Of a DNA stretch of 64,000 nucleotides, positions 34,350 to 41,510 are shown piece by piece. The notes beneath the pieces are model-generated. The model made no database searches. It was not told where the DNA came from and was given only the letters and a program-made list of their open reading frames with translations. The stretch's first letter is position 1, and the number at the start of each line of letters is the position of its first letter. Both the position numbers and the translations under genes were made by a program. Origin of the DNA: Tessaracoccus flavus (lineage in GTDB: Bacteria; Actinomycetota; Actinomycetes; Propionibacteriales; Propionibacteriaceae); the NCBI RefSeq assembly GCF_001997295.1, contig NZ_CP019605.1, positions 496,001 to 560,000 on the forward strand, given 5' to 3'.

Positions 34350-34584
34350 GATGGTGGCGCGCCTTCCTGATGGTGGGCACGCCGGTCGGGGGCCGGGCAG
34401 ACAAGACGTTGATGGGGCTCTCCAAGCTCATATGAAGTCATGCAAGGCCTTCGACCGGCGCTCCTCGTCGGTCACCCACCGGCGAAGGGGTCGTGGACGG
34501 TTCAGATCAAAGACAGACCCCTGCGGGCCGCCAGTCAAGTTTCGGGTCACACGCCCCCTTGCCGGGGGACGGTTACATCCTCTA
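34350..34584 (-). other. Non-coding end of IS110, possible bridge RNA region
   Basis: This 235-bp gap before the IS110 start has no gene. In IS110-group elements the bridge RNA is transcribed from the region upstream of the recombinase, which here is this stretch. I did not fold it. A short GTCAAGTTTCGGGTCACA (about 34533-34550) resembles the IS3 end that follows at 34585, so part of the gap may be IS3-related debris. Confidence 0.3.
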
Positions 34585-34615
34585 CGTCAAGTTTCGTGGA
34601 CAGGTGTTTTGTTGG

Positions 34616-35506
34616 TCAGGCCGCGGCTGCGGTCTGAGGTTGGTGGGCCGCGTGGACCGCCGCTGGGGTTTGGTAGTCGAGGGTGGAGTGACGGCGGCGT
34701 CGGTTGTAGAACACCTCGATGTACTGCATGACGTGGAGCCTGGCTTGGGCTCGGGTCGCGAACCTGTGCCGGTGGTACATCTCGTTCTTCAGCATCGAGA
34801 ACCACGATTCGGCCACCGCGTTGTCGTGGCACGATCCGGTCCGCCCGACCGACAGCTGCACCCCGAGTTGGCTGGCGACGGCGGCGTAGTCGGCTGAGGT
34901 GTACTGAGATCCGCGGTCGGAGTGGAAGATCGCTCCAGGGGCGAGGTGTCCGTGGGTGTGGGCCATCCGCAGAGCGGCGCTGATCAGTTCGGTGCGCATG
35001 TGCTCGGCCATTGCCCAACCGACCACCATCCGGGAGTGGAGATCGATCACGGTGGCCAGGAACAGCCACCCCTTGCCAGTGCGCAGGTAGGTGATGTCAC
35101 CGACCAGCTTGGTCCCTGGCGTGTCGGAGGTGAAGTCGCGTTTGACCAGGTCAGGGCGCTGTTCGGCGTCGTCGGCGGGGATCGTGGTGCGTTTCTTCGT
35201 CCGCGGCTGGATGCCGGCGATCCCGGCCTGGCGCATGATCGAGCGCACCATCCCCTCCGAGGCGGGCACGCCGTCGGCGGTCAGATCGGCGCGCACCCGG
35301 CGGTGCCCGTTGACGCCGTTGGAGGCGGTGTGGCTGTCGATCACCGCAGCGGTCACCTCCGCCCGTCGGGTCGCCGCCGGGCCCGGGGTATCGCCTCGCT
35401 TCACCCACGAGTAGTAACCGGCCCGCGACACGTCCAGCAGGCGGGTCATCAACTCGACCGAGTGGGTGGCCTTCTCCGCGTGGATCAGCGTGAACATGTC
35501 GGTCAC
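34616..35506 (-). CDS. IS3 transposase OrfB, copy 2
   Basis: A 296-residue rve-type DDE transposase nearly identical to the product at 22331-23224 (DITYLRT, HSDRGSQYTS, NAVAESWFS). One residue shorter at the C-terminus. Intact. Confidence 0.92.
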   Translation of the reverse strand: MTDMFTLIHAEKATHSVELMTRLLDVSRAGYYSWVKRGDTPGPAATRRAEVTAAVIDSHTASNGVNGHRRVRADLTADGVPASEGMVRSIMRQAGIAGIQPRTKKRTTIPADDAEQRPDLVKRDFTSDTPGTKLVGDITYLRTGKGWLFLATVIDLHSRMVVGWAMAEHMRTELISAALRMAHTHGHLAPGAIFHSDRGSQYTSADYAAVASQLGVQLSVGRTGSCHDNAVAESWFSMLKNEMYHRHRFATRAQARLHVMQYIEVFYNRRRRHSTLDYQTPAAVHAAHQPQTAAAA

Positions 35507-35793
35507 GGTTGCGTCCTGGCGAAGAAGGCCGCGGCTTTTTTCAGGAACGCGTTCTCCTCCGACAGCCGGCGCACCTCGGCCTCCAACGCGGCCAGGCGGG
35601 CCGCCTCCACCGGGGGCGGGGCCTTCACCGGGTCAGGGTGCTGTTCCCGGTAGATCTTGACCCAGTAGCCCAGCGAGCTCTCATTGATCTCCAACTCCCG
35701 CGCGACCTGCGCGATCGGCCGCTGAGCGACCACCACGAGCTGGACCGCGTCAGCCTTGAACTCTGCGGTGTACTTCCTGCGTTTCGATGACAT
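35503..35793 (-). CDS. IS3 transposase OrfA, copy 2
   Basis: A 96-residue HTH plus coiled-coil subunit, differing from copy 1 at only a few residues (KRRKYTAEF for KRRKFTPEF). Overlaps OrfB by 4 bp, where a frameshift would make OrfAB. Confidence 0.9.
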   Translation of the reverse strand: MSSKRRKYTAEFKADAVQLVVVAQRPIAQVARELEINESSLGYWVKIYREQHPDPVKAPPPVEAARLAALEAEVRRLSEENAFLKKAAAFFARTQP

Positions 35794-35890
35794 CTCGTCT
35801 CGTCGTTCCTTCCTGGTAACGACTGTCCACGAGAAGTGTCACACCCCAATCTTCAGTCCCCCAGGAGCACGATGTGTCGTGCTCCGCCAA

Positions 35891-35926
35891 GTCCGTCGAA
35901 GGGTCACGACCTCTCTACCTGCCGCC
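35891..35926. repeat. Right 36-bp direct repeat of the inserted element (possible attR)
   Basis: Identical to 1558-1593. Downstream it continues into GCCCCCGACCCAGGG, like the undisturbed repeat copy at 1397-1432, which shows this is the right half of the target repeat. Confidence 0.55.
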
Positions 35927-35966
35927 GCCCCCGACCCAGGGGGCGACGACCACGGTTGCGGCCGTA

Positions 35967-36056
35967 ACCCTTCGACAAGCTCAGGGGGCAGGGCGACAAG
36001 CTCAGGGGCAGGGCGACAAGCTCAGGGGGGCAGGGCGACGACAAGCTCAGGGACCT
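35967..36056. repeat. Tandem REP-like units before moaC
   Basis: GACAAGCTCAGGG occurs four times (starting at 35974, 35995, 36015 and 36040), separated by GG(G)CAGGGC-type spacers. The first is preceded by ACCCTTC, which pairs with GTCGAAGGGT at 35895-35904. A shorter version follows moeA at 1471-1515. The array ends about 20 bp before the moaC start, so it may affect its expression. Confidence 0.7.
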
Positions 36057-36078
36057 GACCCGGGGATAGGCTGCCGAC

Positions 36079-36543
36079 ATGGGTTTCACGCACTTGGATT
36101 CTGCCGGGCACGCGCGGATGGTCGACGTCACCGCGAAGCAGCCGACGGTGCGCTCCGCGACGGCCGTTGCGAGCGTGCGTTGCTCGCAGGATGTGGTCTC
36201 GGCGCTGCGTGAGGGGACGGTGCCGAAGGGGGACGTGCTCGCGGTGGCGAGGGTGGCCGGCATCGCGGCGGCAAAGAAGGTGCCCGACCTGCTCCCGCTC
36301 GCCCACGTTATCGGCGTGCACGGCGTGACCGTCGACCTCGACATCGTCGACACAGGCATCGACATTACCGCCACGGTCCGTACCGCGGACCGAACCGGGG
36401 TCGAGATGGAGGCGCTCACGGCCGCGACGGTCGCCGCCCTGGCCGTGGTGGACATGATCAAGGGCGTCGACAAGCTCAGCGAGATCGTCTCGGCGAAGGT
36501 CGTCGCCAAGAGCGGTGGCAGGTCAGGCGACTGGACGCGCTGA
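36079..36543 (+). CDS. moaC: Cyclic pyranopterin monophosphate synthase MoaC
   Basis: MoaC converts the MoaA product into cyclic pyranopterin monophosphate, an early step of molybdenum cofactor synthesis. The 154-residue protein has the usual length, starts FTHLDSAGHARMVDV, and shows LLPLAHVIGVHGV, GVEMEALTAATVAAL and MIKGVDK with the catalytic Lys and Asp. No strong ribosome-binding site is seen. moeA, its normal neighbour, is 35 kb away across the insertion. Confidence 0.95.
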   Translation: MGFTHLDSAGHARMVDVTAKQPTVRSATAVASVRCSQDVVSALREGTVPKGDVLAVARVAGIAAAKKVPDLLPLAHVIGVHGVTVDLDIVDTGIDITATVRTADRTGVEMEALTAATVAALAVVDMIKGVDKLSEIVSAKVVAKSGGRSGDWTR

Positions 36544-36563
36544 CCCAACGAGCACAGTCGGCG

Positions 36564-37085
36564 CTACTCGGCGCCGGCTCCGGGCGCATCCGTCGGGTGA
36601 TCCGAGCCGTCGAGTTGCTCGACGATGTGATGCAGCAGCGGGCCGACGACCTCGACCGAGTCCCGCGCCCCGCCCCTGGACCCGGGCGCGTTGACGATGA
36701 TCGCCCGCTGCTGACCGGGAAGCGCGAGGATGGCGGCGAGGCCGCGCGACAACAGTGCCCTGGGCTCCTTCTGGGAGCCCACCCGCCGCACCTCCTCCAT
36801 GAGTCCGGGCACCTCGTAGGCCATGAGCTCGCGGGTGATCTCAACGGTGAGGTCGGTGGGGCTGATCCCTGTGCCGCCGGTGGTGAAGATGACACGCGCA
36901 CCCTCGCGCACCGCGTCCTGGATGGCGCGCCGGATCTGCTCCGGATGGTCTGGAACGACGACGCCGTCGGCGACCTCGAAACCCAACTCGGCCAGTGCCT
37001 CGCGGAGCACAGGGCCGGATCGGTCCTCGTAGACGCTGGCGGCGGCCCGGTCGGAGCAGGTGATGACGGCGGCGGAATAGCTCAT
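36564..37085 (-). CDS. mog: Molybdopterin adenylyltransferase MogA/MoaB
   Basis: This enzyme adenylylates molybdopterin before MoeA adds molybdate. The 173-residue protein has the MoCF fold motif FTTGGTGISPTD, AIIVNAPGSRGG, and the DRAAASVYEDRSGP N-terminus. Length fits the family; a C-terminal tail of about 15 residues (DHPTDAPGAGAE) is not conserved. Convergent with moaC, 20 bp between their stops. Confidence 0.93.
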   Translation of the reverse strand: MSYSAAVITCSDRAAASVYEDRSGPVLREALAELGFEVADGVVVPDHPEQIRRAIQDAVREGARVIFTTGGTGISPTDLTVEITRELMAYEVPGLMEEVRRVGSQKEPRALLSRGLAAILALPGQQRAIIVNAPGSRGGARDSVEVVGPLLHHIVEQLDGSDHPTDAPGAGAE

Positions 37086-37129
37086 GACGGCCAGACTACT
37101 GCGCGGGGCTCCGCCGTCGCGGGCACCTC

Positions 37130-37253
37130 GACGCCAACCGCTCGCCGGTCACGCCGACGAGGACCAGCGACGCCCGCGAGATCTCGCGGGCGTCGCTGAG
37201 GTCGGTTGGCGAGTTCCTCAGTCCGTTGGCGTTCGGCCGCCCCCGTTGGCGTC
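37130..37253. repeat. Symmetric hairpin-and-iteron repeat, locus A
   Basis: A perfect 32-bp palindrome (37166-37197, arms AGCGACGCCCGCGAGA) is flanked at 6 bp on each side by 10-bp units. On the left, GACGCCAACC (37130) and CACGCCGACG (37150). On the right, GGTTGGCGAG (37204), CGTTGGCGTT (37224) and CGTTGGCGTC (37244), all 20 bp apart. The right units run into the 3' end of the ABC ATPase gene, encoding its last residues. The palindrome could act as a terminator for that operon. Related to 51817-52063. Confidence 0.8.
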
Positions 37254-37928
37254 GACGACGCCGTCGTGCAGCCGCAGGACGCGGTCGGCGCGCTCGATGA
37301 GGAGAGGGTCGTGCGTGGACACGATCGTGGCGATCCCCAACTCGTGGGTCAGGTGGACGATGAGGTCCATGATGGTGGCGGCGGTGTCGGAGTCCAGCTG
37401 CCCGGTCGGTTCGTCGGCGATGAGGATGTCGGGGCGTCCGACCAGCGCGCGGGCCACGCCGACCCGTTGCTGCTGGCCGCCGGAGAGTTCGTAGGGACGC
37501 TGCCGGGCATGTCGGGCGAGCCCGACGCGCTCCAGCATGGTGGCGACCCGCTCGTCCCTCTCCCTCGGATCGGTCAGGGCGAGGCGCAGTGGCACCTCGA
37601 CGTTTTCTGCGGCCGACAGCACCGGGATGAGGCCGAAGCTCTGGAACACGTACCCGATCCGAGCGCGGCGGGTGGCAAGAACCTCGGCCTCGGGCAGCTC
37701 GGACAGCACGCGACCGTCGTCGAGAACCACGTGGCCGGCGGTCGGTCGGTCGAGTCCGCCGAGCAGGTTGAGCAGGGTGGTTTTCCCGGACCCGGACGGG
37801 CCGGTGACGACGGTGAGCTCCGAGGCGTGTCCCTCGATGTCGACGCCGGCCAGGGCGTGGACCGCGGTGGCACCAGCGCCGAACGTGCGTACCAAGCCCC
37901 GTCCGGCCACGCGGGCAAGTCCCGTCAT
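37218..37928 (-). CDS. ABC transporter ATPase, MacB/LolD type (second)
   Basis: A 236-residue ATPase with Walker A GPSGSGKTT (about 44-52), Q-loop VFQSFGLIPVL, signature LSGGQQQRVGVAR and Walker B ILIADEPTGQLD, followed by H-loop STHD. This is the lipoprotein/MacB-type subfamily that works with FtsX-like permeases. It is the last gene of a six-frame operon and overlaps the previous gene by 4 bp. Its last codons lie in the repeat of locus A, so the C-terminus may be repeat-derived. Confidence 0.9.
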   Translation of the reverse strand: MTGLARVAGRGLVRTFGAGATAVHALAGVDIEGHASELTVVTGPSGSGKTTLLNLLGGLDRPTAGHVVLDDGRVLSELPEAEVLATRRARIGYVFQSFGLIPVLSAAENVEVPLRLALTDPRERDERVATMLERVGLARHARQRPYELSGGQQQRVGVARALVGRPDILIADEPTGQLDSDTAATIMDLIVHLTHELGIATIVSTHDPLLIERADRVLRLHDGVVDANGGGRTPTD

Positions 37929-38869
37929 GATTCGTCCTCCTCGACGCCTCGCCGGGCGGAGGGGGTGTCGGGCCAGACCCCGACGTGGTCGTCCTCCCTC
38001 GAGACCCGCACCCGCTCCCGAAGGCCAAGCTCGTCAACGTGGGTGGAGGGCAGTTGGAGGCGGCCGTTGCGGTCGATCACCGAGTATTCCTCGGCGATCT
38101 CGCGCTCGACACCGTCGGCGCCCCGCTCGGTTCGGCGGAGGACCTCGGTGGAGGTGCGGCCGTCGCGGATCTGGACCGTGCGGGCCACGTGCTCGCTGAC
38201 CGTCGGATCATGGGTGACGATGAGCACGGTCGTGCCCACCTCAGTGGCGGCGGCCCGCATGATCTCGAGGACCGATGCGGAGTTGGTCTCGTCCAGCTCG
38301 CCGGTCGGCTCGTCGGCGAGGAGCACGGCCGGGGAGTTGGCCAGCGCCGTCGCGATGGCCACCCGTTGCTGCTGACCGCCGGACAGCTGGCCCGGCCTCC
38401 GGCCGGCCACGTCGGCCACCTCCAAGAGGTCGAGGAGGTCGCGGGCCCGCTGGCGGCGACCGGCGCGGTTGGCGATCACCATCGGCATCGCCACGTTCTC
38501 GGCGGCGGTGAGGAACGGGAGCAGGTTGCGGGATGTCTGTTGGAATACGAAGCCCACCGTGTGGCGTCGGAAGTCGATGCGTTGACGTCGGTTGAGTGTC
38601 CCGAGGTCCTGACCTGCGACGCGGGCCCGGCCGCCGGTCGGCTTGTCGAGGCCGGACAGGATGTTCAGCAGTGTCGACTTTCCCGACCCCGAGGCCCCGA
38701 CGACGGCCACCACTTCGCCGGGATCGACGGTGAGGCTGAGCCCCTGCAGGGCCTGCACCTCGATGCCGTCGGTCACGTGGATGCGCACGAGGTCCTCGCA
38801 CCAGATGTCGGGACCGGCGTGGGTGCGCTCCGCAGCAGCCAACGCCCGCCGTGCAGACAGTTCGGTCAT
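37925..38869 (-). CDS. ABC transporter ATPase, MacB/LolD type (first), with C-terminal extension
   Basis: A 314-residue ATPase: Walker A GASGSGKSTL, VFQQTSRNLLPF, signature LSGGQQQRVAIA, Walker B VLLADEPTGELD and H-loop VTHD. About 75 residues follow the core, with VIDRNGRLQLP and a stretch of charged residues, longer than typical LolD. The start at 38869 overlaps the permease stop as ATGA; an upstream in-frame start is rejected because it would overlap the permease deeply. Confidence 0.9.
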   Translation of the reverse strand: MTELSARRALAAAERTHAGPDIWCEDLVRIHVTDGIEVQALQGLSLTVDPGEVVAVVGASGSGKSTLLNILSGLDKPTGGRARVAGQDLGTLNRRQRIDFRRHTVGFVFQQTSRNLLPFLTAAENVAMPMVIANRAGRRQRARDLLDLLEVADVAGRRPGQLSGGQQQRVAIATALANSPAVLLADEPTGELDETNSASVLEIMRAAATEVGTTVLIVTHDPTVSEHVARTVQIRDGRTSTEVLRRTERGADGVEREIAEEYSVIDRNGRLQLPSTHVDELGLRERVRVSREDDHVGVWPDTPSARRGVEEDES

Positions 38870-40764
38870 CTCTGGTCTCCAATTCTCAGTTCCTGAGCCA
38901 GGTCGGTCCGCCCCGCGGACCAGGAGGTCACCGCGACCGCCATCGTCATCGTGGCCAGGAGCGCCCCGACGACGCTGGCCAGTGTGGGCCAGTGCACATG
39001 CAGTGTGGGGGAGTAGCCGCCCCCGGTGAGGGTCCGGAAGTCGAGACCGGCCAGCATCAGCGCGGCGAGCCCGATGCCCGTCCCCACGCCGACGACCAGC
39101 GCCAGCGCGATGGCCGGGCCCACCTCCCATGCCGCCAGCGCCCGGAGCTGGCCGGGCCGAAGCCCCAGAGTGCGCAGGATCGCGGCGAGGTGCCTCCGTT
39201 CGCCTCCGCCGAGCAGTTGCGACCCGATCACACTGAGCGCCATGAGAACGGCGGCGGTACCCGAGAGGATCCAGAAGGCGCGGCTGAGGCCGTCGATGGT
39301 GGGCGAGTCGCGCAGTTGCGCCAACTGATCCGCGACGTTCGTCACCCGGGAGTTGGGGACGAGCTGGGCTATCGCCGCGGCAACCTCACGCAGGTCGGCG
39401 TCGGGGTCCACCGAGATCAGGGCTGTGGTGGCCGTGGGCTGTCGGTCCCGCCAGCGGTTGACGTCTGCCAGCACCCAGGCAGACCCGGGGGAGGCTCCCG
39501 GGAGAACGCGCAATCCGCCCGCCACGCGGAGTTCCCCGAGCCCGACGACGGTTGCCCGGCCCGAGGTGGTGCTCAGGTCGCCGCCCAGGACGAGGGCCGG
39601 TTCCTCGAAGAGGGCGGCGGGTACGGGTGAGCCGCCAGGCATCGGCTGGTAGACGGACATCAGCTCCGGGTCGGCAAGCAGGACCCGCACCCAACGCTCG
39701 TCCCCGCCCAGCGTCACCTTGGCATTGTCGCTCGCCTCGTAGAGTCGGGCGACCGTGGCGACGCCGTCGACCGCCCGGAGTTCGTCCACCATCGGGTCGA
39801 GAACGCGTGGACCGCTGAGGTGGATGTGGGATCCGGTGCTGGCCCACGTCGCCCGCTCTGTTCCCGTGGCGACAGTGCCCACCAGGGTTGCTCCCATCAC
39901 CGCCAGGGTCGCTCCGAGAAGGACGGTGGTGACAGGGACCACCCCTCCTGCAGGGTCTCGCAGCGACCGGGCCGCACCGAGGAATCCGGTGAGCCCCGGC
40001 CGACCCCGGGTCCAGCGGGCCAGGATCCCGAGGGGAAGGGGGTAGAGGCGCAGCACCAGGAGAGTTGCGGTGAGGGTCCAGAGCACCGGAGTGGCGGCTC
40101 CCAGCAGGTCGACGCCGGGGGCGGCCTCGTCATCGGGGCGGCTGAGCAGTTGGAACGTGGCCGCCGCTGTGGCCGTCCAGGCGAGCGCTTCGCCCGCGAC
40201 GCGCCACCGGCTGGCGTGGAGGGAGAGGTCCGTGCGGGTGCGCCTGGCCCCGGCGTGGACAGCGCCGACGCCGAGGGCGACTACCGCGACGGCGGCCGAA
40301 AACAGCGTCGTAAGCCAGGCGACGGCAGGGTACGGGCCGGGGATGACGGCCACGGCGAGGAGGTGCCCGGCAACCGCAGCCGGGCCGGTCAGGACGGTGC
40401 CCTCGACGACCGCCATCCGGCGCGCCTGCGCGGGGGTGAGGCCGCGGGCGTGGAGCAGCTCGAGCCAGGGCTCCCGGCGCTGTACCACCAGCCGCGCCGC
40501 CAGGATCACGAGCGCCACGGCGACCGCGATCGGACCGAGGGCGGCAATCGTGAGGATCGATCGCGTGAGGGTCTGCTGCGCCACCACCCGGGTCAGGGTC
40601 GACCCCAGCTCCGAGTTGAGCCGGATGTCGGGGGAGCCCTCCGCCGTTGATGACTCATACCGCTGGGCCAGCAGCGAAGTGAGTTGCGCCGCCAAACCGT
40701 CGACGTCAACCCCGGAGGAGCGCAGCGACTCGACATCAAGACCGAACCACATACGGATCGTCAT
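38866..40764 (-). CDS. FtsX-like permease, C-terminal part
   Basis: A 632-residue protein with about eight membrane helices: FtsX-type groups near residues 72-180, 225-330 and 510-620, and an extracytoplasmic domain between them. It lacks the first helix and outer domain of large actinobacterial FtsX permeases, which are in the upstream frame (40761-41510). In the frame upstream of its ATG the sequence SWDSG(M)TIRMWFGLD continues sensibly, suggesting that the two are one gene split by a frameshift near 40790. Function: membrane part of the MacB-type exporter. Confidence 0.75.
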   Translation of the reverse strand: MTIRMWFGLDVESLRSSGVDVDGLAAQLTSLLAQRYESSTAEGSPDIRLNSELGSTLTRVVAQQTLTRSILTIAALGPIAVAVALVILAARLVVQRREPWLELLHARGLTPAQARRMAVVEGTVLTGPAAVAGHLLAVAVIPGPYPAVAWLTTLFSAAVAVVALGVGAVHAGARRTRTDLSLHASRWRVAGEALAWTATAAATFQLLSRPDDEAAPGVDLLGAATPVLWTLTATLLVLRLYPLPLGILARWTRGRPGLTGFLGAARSLRDPAGGVVPVTTVLLGATLAVMGATLVGTVATGTERATWASTGSHIHLSGPRVLDPMVDELRAVDGVATVARLYEASDNAKVTLGGDERWVRVLLADPELMSVYQPMPGGSPVPAALFEEPALVLGGDLSTTSGRATVVGLGELRVAGGLRVLPGASPGSAWVLADVNRWRDRQPTATTALISVDPDADLREVAAAIAQLVPNSRVTNVADQLAQLRDSPTIDGLSRAFWILSGTAAVLMALSVIGSQLLGGGERRHLAAILRTLGLRPGQLRALAAWEVGPAIALALVVGVGTGIGLAALMLAGLDFRTLTGGGYSPTLHVHWPTLASVVGALLATMTMAVAVTSWSAGRTDLAQELRIGDQR

Positions 40765-41510
40765 CCCTGAGTCCCAGCTGCGGGGCGTCCCGAGGTCCCC
40801 GGCCTGGGGGTGTAGGTCTCCGGCAGGAAGAGGCCCGCGTTCATCGCCACCCCGAGGTTGGGGTCGAGCGGCTCGGTGTAGGTCCGCCCGAGCGGCACGT
40901 GCTCCCAGCGCTGGGCGGACGGATCGGCCGGCCGGAACGTGGCGGACACCACGTAGTCCTCACCGATGCTGGACCCCACGGTCCAGCGCATCTTCTCGGC
41001 AACGCCCTCCAGCACGGCAACCTGGGTCCGCTCGCTGCCGGTGCCGAAGACCGGCCAGGCACCGTCGACGAGGATGGCGTGGTCGCTCAGGTGCGGGTAG
41101 ACCAAGAGCGCGAGAACGGCCAGGTAATAGCCGGTCTCGGGCTCTGGGACCAGTTCGACCTCGCGATTGGCTCGGCCCACGAACTCGGGGTCCGCAAGCA
41201 ACGATCGCAGGGGCTCGGGCTGCTCGTCCCTGATGGCACGGGCGGCCTCGAGCCGAGCCGGCCAGGGATCATCGACCCCATCGGGGCCAGACGGTCCGAC
41301 GGCCTGAGAGTGTGCCCAGGACGCCTGCACGTCCCCCTGGATCGCCGACAAGCCCGCCAGTGCCTGCCCCAACTGCCGGTCGTCCAGGTCGCTCATCAGG
41401 CGCGGCGTGACACCGGCGACGGCGGCCAGGAGCGCGACGCTCAGCGCGAGGATCAGCGCGGGCCAGCGCTCCTCGTTGAACTGCCGCCAGAGCCATGTCA
41501 CCGCGTTCAC
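40761..41510 (-). CDS. FtsX-like permease, N-terminal part
   Basis: A 249-residue protein with a GTG start at 41510 overlapping the previous stop as GTGA. One membrane helix (LILALSVALLAAVAGVTP) is followed by an extracytoplasmic domain ending PLDPNLGVAMNAGLFLPETY. That domain normally continues into the transmembrane core, encoded by the next frame. The last dozen residues (PRPGTSGRPAAGTQG) look frameshifted. One gene of about 880 codons was probably intended. Confidence 0.65.
   Translation of the reverse strand: MNAVTWLWRQFNEERWPALILALSVALLAAVAGVTPRLMSDLDDRQLGQALAGLSAIQGDVQASWAHSQAVGPSGPDGVDDPWPARLEAARAIRDEQPEPLRSLLADPEFVGRANREVELVPEPETGYYLAVLALLVYPHLSDHAILVDGAWPVFGTGSERTQVAVLEGVAEKMRWTVGSSIGEDYVVSATFRPADPSAQRWEHVPLGRTYTEPLDPNLGVAMNAGLFLPETYTPRPGTSGRPAAGTQG

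Larger units (their letters stand above)
34585..35841 (-). mobile_element. IS3-family insertion sequence, copy 2
   Basis: Same IS as at 22300-23559, with ends GTCAAGTTTCGTGGACAGG and TGACACTTCTCGTGGACAG (read inward). Both ORFs are intact. The two copies, in the same orientation, bracket 11 kb of accessory DNA and could have moved it together or caused deletions by recombination. Confidence 0.85.
1594..35890. mobile_element. Decayed integrative element with type IV secretion genes, between moeA and moaC
   Basis: About 34 kb of accessory genes separates moeA from moaC/mogA and is bracketed by the 36-bp direct repeat. Contents: a T4SS-type conjugation region (1811-13037), a defence-like operon, an RHS toxin locus, a tyrosine recombinase, and many insertion sequences. 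I see no relaxase and no integrase next to either end. The element is therefore probably an ICE that has lost functions, or a composite built by IS activity. The boundaries are inferred from the repeats. Confidence 0.65.

Noticed and set aside
37166..37197. 32-bp palindrome as a plain terminator only
   Set aside because: It may terminate transcription, but the matching flanking units and the second locus at 51817-52063 show it is part of a repeat family.
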